This document shows, one piece after another, positions 32,412-40,759 of a DNA stretch of 64,000 nt. Under the pieces are notes generated by a model. The model made no database searches, had not been told where the DNA came from, and worked only from the letters and a program-made list of their open reading frames with translations. Within the stretch, counting starts at the first letter, position 1. Each line of letters opens with the position of its first letter. Origin of the DNA: Streptosporangium sandarakinum (GTDB lineage: Bacteria > Actinomycetota > Actinomycetes > Streptosporangiales > Streptosporangiaceae); the NCBI RefSeq assembly GCF_013409935.1, contig NZ_JACCCO010000001.1, positions 3,472,001-3,536,000 on the forward strand, written 5' to 3'. The translations under genes and the position numbers were made by a program.

Positions 32412-32487
32412 TGGTGGAGCCTAGGAGATTCGAACTCCTGACATCCTGCTTGCAAAGCAGGCGCTCTGCCAACTGAGCTAAGGCCCC
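32412..32487 (-). tRNA. tRNA-Ala (TGC), CCA encoded
   Basis: A complete cloverleaf on the minus strand: acceptor GGGGCCT/AGGCTCC with one G-T wobble, D arm GCTC...GAGC, anticodon stem CCTGC/GCAGG around loop TTTGCAA (anticodon TGC) and T arm AGGAG-TTCGAAT-CTCCT. The body is 73 nt, and CCA is encoded at 32414-32412. Its 3' half is duplicated at 26826 and 29938, showing it is an integration target. Confidence 0.95.
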
Positions 32488-32634
32488 CGGTGAGCCGTCG
32501 GGGTCGCCGGGGTTTATCCGGGACACGGCTCGCTTCCAGTCGTACACCGTAGCAACAGGACCCGCTTCGGCGCCACTCGGCGATGGTCCCGCGGCGGGGC
32601 CGTACGGCAGAGCCCCGCCGTACCTTCCGAACGG

Positions 32635-33348
32635 TCAGAGAGCGGCGGAGGCGGCGGTGGGCTGGAGCGGCCTGCCGCCGAGGAGCAGGGCGGGGAGGTC
32701 GGCGACGGAGCCGACGAGGTGGGTGGCGCCGCCCTTGAGGAGGCGTTCCCTGCTGTGGACCCCGGTCAGGACGCCGGCGATCACCGAGGCGCCCGCGCGG
32801 CGGCCGCAGATCATGTCGCTCTCGGAGTCACCGGCCACCGCCACCTGCCGGACGTCCTCGATGCCGAGGCGCAGGACCGCGGCGAGGACCATGTCGGGCA
32901 TGGGACGGCCTCGCCCGGTGTCCTCCGGGCTCAGGGCGAGGTCCACCTTGCCGGACCAGCTCAGCGCCTCCAGGACGCCTCCCAGCATCGCCCGGCTGAA
33001 GCCGGTGGTGAGACACACCTTGACGCCGGCGTCGCGGAGATCGTCCAGCGCCTCCATGACACCGGGCGCCGGAACCAGGCCCGCGCGGCCGATGGCGCCC
33101 TGGTAGGAGCGCTCGAAGGTGAGGTTGGCCGCCTGCGCCTGGGCCTCGTTGTCGGGGAAGATGCCGCGGAAGACCTCGATGGTCGGGCATCCCCGGGACC
33201 GGTGCACGTGCACCATGGCGCGCGCGTACGCACCGGTCCCGGGAACGATGCCCTGAGTGGCGATCGCGTCGGCGAACGCCCGCTCAACCATGGCGATATC
33301 ACCGATCGTGGTGCCTGCCAGATCCAGACAGGCGAGCCTGATGGGCAT
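32635..33348 (-). CDS. Phosphonatase-like HAD hydrolase
   Basis: A 237-residue HAD-superfamily hydrolase. The nucleophile motif is LACLDLAGTTIGD (Asp8), where the second acid of DxD is Ala10, as in phosphonoacetaldehyde-hydrolase-like enzymes. Motif II is VCLTTGFSR and motif IV VAVAGDSESDMICGRRAGA. It may hydrolyse phosphonoacetaldehyde or a related compound; the phosphonatase lysine was not identified. ATG 33348 follows GGGGAAGC. It is the first core gene right of the island. Confidence 0.85.
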   Translation of the reverse strand: MPIRLACLDLAGTTIGDIAMVERAFADAIATQGIVPGTGAYARAMVHVHRSRGCPTIEVFRGIFPDNEAQAQAANLTFERSYQGAIGRAGLVPAPGVMEALDDLRDAGVKVCLTTGFSRAMLGGVLEALSWSGKVDLALSPEDTGRGRPMPDMVLAAVLRLGIEDVRQVAVAGDSESDMICGRRAGASVIAGVLTGVHSRERLLKGGATHLVGSVADLPALLLGGRPLQPTAASAAL

Positions 33349-33404
33349 TGCTTCCCCATCGCGAGCAGGGATCATGAAAGCACCCAAATCGGTAGCCGCG
33401 TTGA

Positions 33405-33524
33405 TCAGTTCTCGCCGCCGGTGGCCTCGGTCCACAGGTCGAGCTCGGCGCGATCAGCCTGCACCTTGCGCCAGACCAGCAGTCCCCCAACGGCGACAAG
33501 CACCAGAACGAGCAGCTTCTTCAC
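33405..33524 (-). CDS. DLW-39 family small protein
   Basis: A 39-residue actinobacterial protein: GTG start, a hydrophobic helix (LLVLVLVAVGGLLVW) and the conserved tail RKVQADRAELDLWTEAT. The length of exactly 39 and the DLW motif define the family. It is normally encoded near gyrA and the tRNA-Ile/tRNA-Ala genes, which agrees with the tRNA-Ala about 0.9 kb away and identifies the island's insertion locus. The function is unknown. Confidence 0.85.
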   Translation of the reverse strand: MKKLLVLVLVAVGGLLVWRKVQADRAELDLWTEATGGEN

Positions 33525-33546
33525 GGTGTGACCCCACTTCTCGACG

Positions 33547-33568
33547 GTCTCACCTGCCGGGGTGAGAC
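33547..33568 (-). terminator. Small hairpin between DLW-39 and the VOC gene
   Basis: GTCTCACC/GGTGAGAC 8-bp arms with a 6-nt loop. It may end the leftward transcript of the VOC gene at 33698. Confidence 0.45.
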
Positions 33569-33697
33569 AACGCCCGGTTCAAACGGTTCCCTGCAGCCTA
33601 GCAAGGGATCGGACCCTGATCTGGTTCACACGGTAAGCCCACGTGGCAAACCCACATCAACCAGGTGATTCCTGATAACCATGCCGTACGGCCGCGC

Positions 33698-34087
33698 TCA
33701 GCGCTCGCGAACCGCGACGAGTTCGACCTCGAAGCCGTCCTCGTTCTCAAGATAACCTGCGTAATGGCCGGTTCCGCCCGCGTAGGGGTGGCGATCAGGG
33801 AACATCAGTGTCCACCCGTGCCCGGCCGACGCGCTGACCAGCTCATCCACCCGCGCCTGTCCGGTTACGCCGAAGGCCAAATGGTTCAGACCCGGTCGGC
33901 ATCGATCGTGCGTGGACGAGGTGAGGGCGGGCGACCGCTCGACGACGACGTAGGTGCCGTCCAGGATCCAGCTCCGGCCCGCCTCCCACTCCTGGAAGGG
34001 CTGATATCCCAGCTCCCCGAGCAGCCACCCCCACGACCGCACCGCGCGGTCGAGGTCGGGCACCCAGAGTTCGACATGATGCAGCAT
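33698..34087 (-). CDS. VOC-family (glyoxalase/bleomycin-resistance-like) protein
   Basis: A 129-residue vicinal-oxygen-chelate protein: LHHVELWVPDLDRAVRSWGWLLGELGY, GLNHLAFGV, and YLENEDGFEVELVA with the metal-ligand Glu. Metal ligands His3 or His4, His near 69 and a C-terminal Glu are plausible. Substrate unknown. It lies 91 bp after the GNAT-like gene on the same strand. Confidence 0.87.
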   Translation of the reverse strand: MLHHVELWVPDLDRAVRSWGWLLGELGYQPFQEWEAGRSWILDGTYVVVERSPALTSSTHDRCRPGLNHLAFGVTGQARVDELVSASAGHGWTLMFPDRHPYAGGTGHYAGYLENEDGFEVELVAVRER

Positions 34088-34178
34088 GCGTCCATGCTGG
34101 CGGACCGGGTGGGCGCCGCGTGCCCGGGCCCGGGTGCGGGTGCGGCCCCTCCCCGGACGCGGGCCCGGGGAGAGCCGG

Positions 34179-34463
34179 TCAGGTGTCCTTCACCAGATCG
34201 GCGTACTCGGGGTGCTTCCGGATCCAGGCGCTGACGAACGAGCAGAGCGGGACGACCTTCGCGCCCTCGGACCGGGCGTCGTCCAGCGCCACCCGGACGA
34301 GCGCGCCGCCCACGCCCCTGCCCTCGAAACGGGGGTCGACCTCGGTGTGGGTGTAGGCGATGGCGCCGTCGTGCCGGCTGAGGTCCAGCCGCCCCACCCG
34401 TTCGCCGCCGACCTCCGCCGTATAGGAACCTCCACCGGGCAGAAGCCTGACGTCGACCTGCAT
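34179..34463 (-). CDS. GNAT-related YidJ/NATD1-type N-acetyltransferase
   Basis: A 94-residue minimal GNAT domain: ERVGRLDLSRHDGAIAYTHTEVDPRFEGRGVGGALVRVALDDAR is the acetyl-CoA site (R-G-x-G-G), followed by LCSFVSAWIRKHPEY, the conserved C-terminus of this group. The ATG at 34463 follows GGGAG; a longer in-frame reading upstream lacks a binding site. From 34464 to 34888 there is no gene. Confidence 0.87.
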   Translation of the reverse strand: MQVDVRLLPGGGSYTAEVGGERVGRLDLSRHDGAIAYTHTEVDPRFEGRGVGGALVRVALDDARSEGAKVVPLCSFVSAWIRKHPEYADLVKDT

Positions 34464-34888
34464 GGGTTCTCCCTTCTCCGGCCGCCGGACGGCGGCGCTG
34501 GGCCGGCCGGTTCTCCGCGGCGTTCGTTCCCGAAGCGGCATTCATTCCCGATGGGAACAAGGTATGCGTCCCGGAGGGTCCGGGGTGATCCGCCGGGGAC
34601 ACCAGTCAGTCGATCGGTAAAGGGGTACCAATCGTGAATTCTGGGGATTTAATAGGCTAGAGCGATCAGGGGCGGCCCGGCCACGCGGCGGGGGGCCGCG
34701 ACGTGGTCAGCGGCCTCGCGAGAGGAATCGAGATTGCGGGTGAACGATGTCGGCGTCCAGCGGATCATCTCGGTTCCGGTACGCCGGGCCCCGGGGTCCG
34801 GCAGGCGCCCGCCGGTTCGCGTTCGCGCCGTCCGGGTGACGGCTCCGCTCCCGCCCCCTTCCCCTTCGGCCGCCTGCGGAGGTCGCCC

Positions 34889-35284
34889 GTGAGCACTGCC
34901 GTCCATGTCAGCACCGTGCCCGACGACGCCGTGGCGGCGTCCGGCGGCCCGGCGGAGGGGGTGTCCCTCCTGGCCGTGTCGGGCGAGCTCGACTACACCA
35001 ACGCCGAGCGGTTCCGCCACGACCTCTTGGGGTCCATCGGCTCCGACCGGCAGCACCTCGTCATCGACCTCGCCGGGCTGTCGTTCTGCGACTCCACCGG
35101 CATCCGGGTCTTCCTGGCCATCCGCAAGCTCGTCCAGGACCGCGGGGGCAATCTCGCCATCGCCGACCCGCACCCCCGGATACGACGGATCTTCCACCTG
35201 ACCGGGCTCACCGACGCCTTCGCCGTGCATCCCACGGTCGAGGATGCCGTCGGGTTCCTGCGGCGGAACGAGGATCCGGCGTGA
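34889..35284 (+). CDS. STAS-domain anti-sigma factor antagonist
   Basis: A 131-residue STAS protein. The switch segment HLVIDLAGLSFCDSTGIRVFL carries the phosphorylatable Ser69 after Asp68. It should bind and sequester its anti-sigma kinase when unphosphorylated. The GTG at 34889 follows GGAGG by 7 nt. The kinase-type gene lies downstream, so the pair forms a partner-switching module, although no sigma gene is adjacent. Confidence 0.9.
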   Translation: MSTAVHVSTVPDDAVAASGGPAEGVSLLAVSGELDYTNAERFRHDLLGSIGSDRQHLVIDLAGLSFCDSTGIRVFLAIRKLVQDRGGNLAIADPHPRIRRIFHLTGLTDAFAVHPTVEDAVGFLRRNEDPA

Positions 35285-35460
35285 CCGGGCCGGTTCCCGG
35301 CGGACGGCGACCCGAGGGATATTCCGTCCGCCCGAGCCGTCGTAAGTCGGCCTGGAGCGGGCAGATGCCCGGCATCGACAAGTCATCGGCAACATCCGGT
35401 TCCGGAGCGGGTCGGCTCGCCCCGGTGGTTGCCGGGCAGCGCGAAGCTCAGGGGGGTGTC

Positions 35461-35859
35461 GTGACCGGCGACCGCGGTCAGCACTGGCCGATCGATGACG
35501 ACCTCACCGCCCTGCGCGAGCGTCTGCTCCGGCACGCGAGCCTGGCGGGCATGCACGGCGACCGGCTGGACGACCTGCTCCTCGCCGCCAACGAGGCGGT
35601 CATCAACGTCCTGGAGCACGGCGGAGGAGAGGGCACGCTGAGCATCTGGCACAACGCCACCTGCGTCACCGTGGAGATCACCGACAGTTCGGGGGACCTG
35701 GCGGCCAAGCACGTCCCGCCCGAGCGCCCCACGGACACGGTGCGCGGGTTCGGGCTGTGGCTGATGAGCCAGCTCTGCGACGAGCTCACCATCGACCAGG
35801 CGGACGAGGGCTCCCGGGTCCGCCTCCGGATGCGCCTGGACTCCGAGCCCGCCCGCTGA
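35461..35859 (+). CDS. RsbW-like anti-sigma factor ATPase
   Basis: A 132-residue GHKL-type ATP-binding protein. The N box is DDLLLAANEAVINVLEHG; the later G box is RGFGLWLMSQLCDEL. It should phosphorylate the STAS partner and hold a sigma factor. A GTG at 35281 overlaps the STAS stop (GTGA) and would add 60 residues, but those codons lack the third-position GC bias and any domain, whereas GTG 35461 has GGGGGG upstream; the shorter form is preferred. Confidence 0.88.
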   Translation: MTGDRGQHWPIDDDLTALRERLLRHASLAGMHGDRLDDLLLAANEAVINVLEHGGGEGTLSIWHNATCVTVEITDSSGDLAAKHVPPERPTDTVRGFGLWLMSQLCDELTIDQADEGSRVRLRMRLDSEPAR

Positions 35860-36061
35860 GCACCCGCTGAGCGCCTAGAGCATCTACCGTGCCCCACCTG
35901 TCCACCGCGTGCCCGCACCGGACGGACCGGTGGCCGCCCGATGATCCGGCCGCCCATGATCCGGCCGTCCGAAAATCCGGTCGACGACCGGAACCCCGGT
36001 GGATATCTTCTGCGGATCCGGCTGATCGGCCGACGCCGGCGCCCCACCGCGAGGAGTGACC

Positions 36062-36475
36062 GTGATCCGCTACACCGACGACGTCGACACGATCGAGGCC
36101 GACCGGCTCACCGGCTTCTTCGTCGGGTGGCCGACGCCGGCCTCGCCCGAGCAGCACCTGGCCGTCCTGCGGGGAAGCCACCGCGCGGTCATCGCGATCG
36201 ACGAGGAGACCGGCCGCGTCGTCGGTTTCGTCAACATGATCAGCGACGGTGTCCTGACGGCCTACATCCCGTGGCTGGAGGTCCTGCCGGAGTACCAGGG
36301 GCAGGGGATCGGCACCGAGCTGATGCGCAGGGTCCTGGCCGGCGCCGAGGGCTTCTACTCGGTCGATCTCCTCTGCGAGGAGGGACTCCAGCCCTACTAC
36401 GCACGGCTGGGCATGCGGGCCGTACCCGGGATGTCGCTCATCGACCGCTCCGCCCTCAAGGGCGCCGCGGACTGA
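36062..36475 (+). CDS. GNAT-family N-acetyltransferase
   Basis: A 137-residue acetyltransferase with the acetyl-CoA loop WLEVLPEYQGQGIGTELMRRVL and a C-terminal GLQPYYARLGMRAVPGMSL. The GTG at 36062 follows GAGGAGTGACC at 6-nt spacing; a GTG at 36056 is overlapped by the binding site. Substrate unknown. From 36476 to 36726 there is no gene; a 12-bp palindrome CTCCACGTGGAG lies at 36656-36667. Confidence 0.87.
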   Translation: MIRYTDDVDTIEADRLTGFFVGWPTPASPEQHLAVLRGSHRAVIAIDEETGRVVGFVNMISDGVLTAYIPWLEVLPEYQGQGIGTELMRRVLAGAEGFYSVDLLCEEGLQPYYARLGMRAVPGMSLIDRSALKGAAD

Positions 36476-36726
36476 TCCTGTCATGTCTTCCCGGGACCGG
36501 GCCCGCACCGCCGTACCATTCGTCCCTTTCAAGACTTCTGTCCAAAAGTACGGCTATCGCCCCCTTGGTTTCGTAGGTCATCCTCGTCCCGGCGCCCTCA
36601 ATCCTTGACCATCGTCACTGCCTGCGATTTCTGTCCCGCGGGTATGAATCCTTTGCTCCACGTGGAGATCCATCCGCAGGTCAGCGGGGGATAACAGGCA
36701 CTTGATCAGTGCGCTGGGGGGATTCA

Positions 36727-37797
36727 ATGAACCGTCTCAAGGTGGTCAGGACCGGTATGGTCGCCGCGGCGGTGGGCTCGTTGCTGGCCGGATGCGCGTC
36801 CGGGCAGAACGACTCACACAACACGAACGCCGGAGCCGCGAAGCCGGCCGCGGCCAAATCGGCCGCCGCCGCCCAGCAGGCGACTCTCCAGGCCAGGCTG
36901 GCGAAGGCCGCGGGGGCCCACGCCAACGAGCTCGGCCAGATACCGGTCCTGATGTACCACCGCGTGGTGGACAAACCCGCGACCCAGGACGACCGCACTC
37001 CCCAGCAGTTCCGCACCGAACTGGAGCGGCTCGCCCGGGAGGGCTACGTCCCGGTCACCGCGGCCGAGTACGTCACCGGGCACATCGACATCCCGGCCGG
37101 CAAGCACCCGGTCGTGCTCACCTTCGACGACTCCTCCCCCTCCCAGGTCACCCTGGACGGCACGGGGAACCCCATGCCGAACACCGCCGTCGGCATCCTG
37201 GAGGAGGTCGCCAAGAAGAACCCCGGGTTCCGTTCCGTGGCGACGTTCTACGTGACCCGCGACCTGTTCGGGAAGGAGAACCTCCCGGAGGAGGCCGCCC
37301 AGATCCTGCTCTGGCTGCACGACAGGGGCTATGACATCGGCAACCACACGCGGGACCACAAGAACCTGCACGGCAAGTCCAAGGAGCAGGTGACGGCGGA
37401 GATCGGCGCCGGTCAGGAGCTGGTCAGCAAGTTGATCAACTTCAAGCCGGTCACGCTGGCCCTGCCGTACGGGAACCAGCCGAGCACCAAGGAGTGGGGC
37501 CTGAAGGGCGGGTCGGGGAACACCGGCTACGACTTCGGCGGGATGTTCCTCGCCGGGTACACCCCGGCGGAGTCTCCGTTCAGCAAGAAGTTCGACCCGC
37601 TCGGCATCCCGCGGATCCGGTCGATGGACAAGAAAGGCGACTGCGCGAAGTTCTGCTCCACCGCCTGGCTCGACTGGCTGAAGGCGCACGCCGACGAGCG
37701 GTACACCTCCGACGGCGACCCGAAGACGGTCGCCTACCCGAAGTTCAAGACGCCCTTCCTGGCCAAGCGCTTCACCGACCGCGCCCTCGGCTACTGA
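36727..37797 (+). CDS. Polysaccharide deacetylase-family lipoprotein
   Basis: A 356-residue secreted NodB-type deacetylase. The lipobox VGSLLAGC ends at Cys23, so it is anchored outside the membrane. The NodB motifs are present: LTFDDSSPSQ (Asp134/Asp135) and the metal-binding GNHTRDHKN (His207 and His211). Motif 3 is LALPYGNQPS, where the usual Arg is absent. Substrate: probably N-acetylated cell-wall or extracellular glycan. The ATG follows GGGGGGA. Confidence 0.9.
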   Translation: MNRLKVVRTGMVAAAVGSLLAGCASGQNDSHNTNAGAAKPAAAKSAAAAQQATLQARLAKAAGAHANELGQIPVLMYHRVVDKPATQDDRTPQQFRTELERLAREGYVPVTAAEYVTGHIDIPAGKHPVVLTFDDSSPSQVTLDGTGNPMPNTAVGILEEVAKKNPGFRSVATFYVTRDLFGKENLPEEAAQILLWLHDRGYDIGNHTRDHKNLHGKSKEQVTAEIGAGQELVSKLINFKPVTLALPYGNQPSTKEWGLKGGSGNTGYDFGGMFLAGYTPAESPFSKKFDPLGIPRIRSMDKKGDCAKFCSTAWLDWLKAHADERYTSDGDPKTVAYPKFKTPFLAKRFTDRALGY

Positions 37798-37809
37798 CGG
37801 ACCGTACGG

Positions 37810-37840
37810 CGGGCGGCCTCCCCACCCGGCAGGCCGCCCG
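37810..37840. terminator. Hairpin between deacetylase and convergent MFS gene
   Basis: CGGGCGGCCT (37810-37819) and AGGCCGCCCG (37831-37840) form a 10-bp stem with an 11-nt loop. Confidence 0.65.
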
Positions 37841-37876
37841 CGGGCGGGCCGGACGGCGGGCGGTGGCCGGGCCCCG

Positions 37877-39226
37877 TCACCCGGCGGGCTCCAGGTCGTC
37901 CGCGGCGGGCCCGGGGCCTCCGGCGGGCGTGCCGGGCCGCCCGGCCCTCACCGGCGAGCCGGGCTCCGCGTCCCCCGCCGGCTCCCGGTCCTCCGCGGCG
38001 GTGTCCGGGGCCCGCAGGCCCCGGACACCGGGGGAGAGCAGCGCGGCGAGGGACACCACGAGGATGAGCCCGGCGCATCCCACCAGGGCGGGCCGGGGCC
38101 CGGTGGCGATCGCCACCGGGCCGGCCAGCAGCAGGCCGAGCGGGCCGAACATCAGCGAGCCCAGGGCGTCGTAGGAGCTGACCCGCGACAGGGAGGCGGG
38201 CGGGATCTCCCGCTGCATCGTGGTGTTCCACAGCACGCCGAAGAGGTCGAAGCAGATGCCCATCACCACGGCTCCGGCGACGACCGCCCACAGCGGGGCT
38301 CCGACGCCGAGCAGGAGGTAGGGGAGCCCCGTCGGCACCGTGAGGACGGTGCCGAGCAGGATGGGACGGCGGGGGCGCAGCCGCAACGCCAGGAAGACGC
38401 CGAGGATCATGCCGACCGCCTCGCCCGTCAGCACCGCGGACCAGGCCGCGGCTCCGCCGAGGCTCTCCTTGGCCACCAGCGGGCCGAGCACCCCGTGCGC
38501 GGCCTGCGCCGCCATGACCAGCACCGAGAACTGCGCCACCACGACCCACAGCCACTGCCGGGAGATGAACTCGCGCCAGCCGCCGCGCAGGTCGGCGAGG
38601 ACGGAGTGCCGTTCCCCGGCGGCGCGTTCGGCGGGGGTGAGGCGCAGCGCGGCGACGAGCAGGGCCGCCACGGCGAACATGACGCCGCTGACGGCCAGCG
38701 CCCAGCCGCCGCCGATCAGGACCACCGTGGCGCCGCTCAGCACGAGCCCGGCGACGCGGGAGCTGTTGGCGCCCAGCCCCAGCAGGGCGTTGGCGGTCTG
38801 CAGCCGGTCGGCGGGGACGACCTCGGGGACGATGCCGGCCAGGGCGGGGAAGAGGACGGCCATCGCCATCCCGCTGAGCGCCGCGGCCGCCGCCAGGACC
38901 GGAACCGGGGTCCACCCCGTGAGCATCATCGCGGCGAGGGAGAAGAACGCCACCGCGTTGAGCCCGTCACCGGCCATCATCACCCGGTGCCGGGGGAACC
39001 GGTCGGCGATCACCCCGCCCACGAGCATGAAGACCACCATGGGCAGCGACTCGGCGGTCAGCACCGTCGAGAGCGTCCTGGGTGTGGCCCCGGGAAGCCC
39101 GAGGACGCCGAAGGCCAGGGCCACCGGGGCGAACGAGCTGCCGAGCACCGAGATGGTCCGGGCCGCGAACAGCAGGGTGAAGCGCCTGTCCCGGAGCAAC
39201 GCGAGGTCGCGCCTGAAGCTGTGCAC
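37877..39226 (-). CDS. MFS transporter
   Basis: A 449-residue major facilitator with 12 predicted helices and an N-terminus typical of actinomycete drug exporters (RRDLALLRDRRFTLLFAARTISVLGSSFAPVALAFGVL). The cytoplasmic loop motif VIADRFPRHRVM follows helix 2. The last about 50 residues are a disordered acidic/Pro-rich tail (GDAEPGSPVRAGRPGTPAGG). The GTG at 39226 follows GAAGGAGA. Substrate unknown. Confidence 0.9.
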   Translation of the reverse strand: MHSFRRDLALLRDRRFTLLFAARTISVLGSSFAPVALAFGVLGLPGATPRTLSTVLTAESLPMVVFMLVGGVIADRFPRHRVMMAGDGLNAVAFFSLAAMMLTGWTPVPVLAAAAALSGMAMAVLFPALAGIVPEVVPADRLQTANALLGLGANSSRVAGLVLSGATVVLIGGGWALAVSGVMFAVAALLVAALRLTPAERAAGERHSVLADLRGGWREFISRQWLWVVVAQFSVLVMAAQAAHGVLGPLVAKESLGGAAAWSAVLTGEAVGMILGVFLALRLRPRRPILLGTVLTVPTGLPYLLLGVGAPLWAVVAGAVVMGICFDLFGVLWNTTMQREIPPASLSRVSSYDALGSLMFGPLGLLLAGPVAIATGPRPALVGCAGLILVVSLAALLSPGVRGLRAPDTAAEDREPAGDAEPGSPVRAGRPGTPAGGPGPAADDLEPAG

Positions 39227-39383
39227 CGGGGGTCTCCTTCTCACGGCCGCGTGACACACCGGGCCGCACGCCGGCTCGCGAATGTACGGGAGCACCATCC
39301 TCCCGCTCCCCGGCGGCGATGTCGCGCCTATTTTCCGCGGCCGCCGTGGCCGGGCCCGGGGCCGCCCGCATCAGATGCCGGAG

Positions 39384-39413
39384 TTGAGGAATAGAACGGG
39401 GGAGGGGTATGTT
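39384..39413 (+). promoter_or_regulatory. Probable promoter of the copper operon
   Basis: TTGAGG (39384-39389) and TATGTT (39408-39413) are 18 bp apart. The transcription start would fall near 39420, just before the CsoR-like box. Confidence 0.45.
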
Positions 39414-39425
39414 GTCGATGTACGG

Positions 39426-39441
39426 ATACCCCCCAGGGGTA
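39426..39441. promoter_or_regulatory. CsoR-like copper operator
   Basis: ATACCCCCCAGGGGTA closely resembles the known CsoR box of actinomycetes (ATACCCCC-type palindrome). It lies 25 bp before copZ. No csoR gene is in the window, so the repressor acts from elsewhere. Confidence 0.7.
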
Positions 39442-39466
39442 AAAATAACGAGGAAAGAGGCCGGAT

Positions 39467-39679
39467 ATGACCACCGCCACCTACACCGTCAACGGCATGA
39501 CCTGCGGCCACTGCGTCAGCTCGGTCACCGAGGAGGTCGGCCAGGTTCCCGGCGTCACCGGCGTCGACGTCGACCTCGCCACCGGCGCGATGACCGTCAC
39601 CAGCGACGCCCCGGTCGACACGGCCGCGATCACCGCCGCCGTCCAGGAGGCCGGTTACGAAGTGGGGGCCACGTCATGA
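39467..39679 (+). CDS. copZ: Copper chaperone, heavy-metal-associated domain (CopZ-like)
   Basis: A 70-residue HMA domain with the copper-binding motif GMTCGHC (Cys13 and Cys16). It should carry Cu(I) to the ATPase CopA. First gene of a three-gene copper operon behind a CsoR-like box; it overlaps the next gene by ATGA. Confidence 0.92.
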   Translation: MTTATYTVNGMTCGHCVSSVTEEVGQVPGVTGVDVDLATGAMTVTSDAPVDTAAITAAVQEAGYEVGATS

Positions 39680-40731
39680 ACACCCCGGCCCGGATCGGGG
39701 CCTATGCCCTCGGGCTCGCCGTGGTCTTCGGCGGCGCGCTGGGCGCGGGCAAGGCCGTGGGCCCGGCGGCCACGCCGTCCACGACCGGCACCGCCCACCC
39801 GGCGCACGCCGCGCCCACCGGGCAGCCGGACGCCGGACACGGCGGCCACGGCGACGCCGGGACGGACGCCCCGGCGTCCGCCCCGGCGGGGCTGCAGATC
39901 TCCCAGGACGGCTACACCCTCGCCCCCGAGACCACCGCGTTCACCCCCGGCGAGGAGACCGACCTCCGGTTCACCGTGACCGGCCCGGACGGCCGCCCGG
40001 TCACCGCCTACCAGACGCAGCACGAGAAGAAACTGCACTTCATCGTGGTCTCTCGGGACCTCGGCGTGTTCCGGCACCTGCACCCCGAGGAGGCCGGGAA
40101 CGGCGTCTGGTCGGTACGGCTGACGCTGCCGGAGGCGGGCGCGTACCGCGCGTTCGCCGACTTCGCCCCCGAGGGCGGCCGGCCGCTGACGCTCGGCGCC
40201 GACCTGCGCGCGGGCGGCGACTACAAGCCGGCCGGGCCGCTGGAGCCGCGCCGTACGGCGGAGGTGGACGGGTACACCGTCACCCTCGACGGCGACCTGG
40301 CGCCCGGACGCTCCAGCAAGGTCACGCTGAAGGTGAGCAAGGACGGCCGGCCGGTCACCGACCTGCAGCCGTACCTCGGCGCCTACGGCCACCTCGTGGC
40401 GTTGCGCGACGGCGACCTCGCCTACCTGCACGTCCACCCCGACGGGGAGCCCGGCGACGGCAGGACGCCGTCCGGCCCGGACGTCACCTTCTACGCCGAG
40501 GTGCCCAGCCGGGGCACCTACCGGCTGTTCCTAGACTTCCAACACGGGGGCAAGGTGCGCACGGCGGACTTCACCGTCCGCGCCGGGGACGCCCCGGCGC
40601 CGGAGAGGTCGCCGTCCGAGGAGCCGGCCGCGGCTCCGGCCGGCCCGTCCGGCACGCCCGAGCCGCCGGAGAACGGCACACCCGAGCCGCCGGAAAACGG
40701 CCCGGACCACTCCGAAGACCACTCACACTGA
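39676..40731 (+). CDS. Secreted His-rich protein of the copper operon
   Basis: A 351-residue protein with an N-terminal membrane segment ([16 protein letters not shown]), then a His/Gly/Asp-rich linker (HGGHGDAG) and two beta-rich domains with possible metal-binding pairs (LHFIV, FRHLHP, YGHLVAL, YLHVHP). The C-terminus holds a direct repeat (GTPEPPEN twice) and a His/Asp tail (DHSEDHSH). It probably binds or shuttles copper outside the membrane. Such proteins recur beside copZ and copA in actinomycetes but have no firm name. Its start overlaps copZ. Confidence 0.75.
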   Translation: MNTPARIGAYALGLAVVFGGALGAGKAVGPAATPSTTGTAHPAHAAPTGQPDAGHGGHGDAGTDAPASAPAGLQISQDGYTLAPETTAFTPGEETDLRFTVTGPDGRPVTAYQTQHEKKLHFIVVSRDLGVFRHLHPEEAGNGVWSVRLTLPEAGAYRAFADFAPEGGRPLTLGADLRAGGDYKPAGPLEPRRTAEVDGYTVTLDGDLAPGRSSKVTLKVSKDGRPVTDLQPYLGAYGHLVALRDGDLAYLHVHPDGEPGDGRTPSGPDVTFYAEVPSRGTYRLFLDFQHGGKVRTADFTVRAGDAPAPERSPSEEPAAAPAGPSGTPEPPENGTPEPPENGPDHSEDHSH

Positions 40732-40759
40732 CCAGGACATGACGCGGAAAGGAGAGGTG

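Noticed and set aside
32251-32547. 98-codon minus-strand open frame across the tRNA-Ala gene
   Set aside because: It is created by reading through the tRNA and its terminator. Similar spurious frames appear at each att-like copy.
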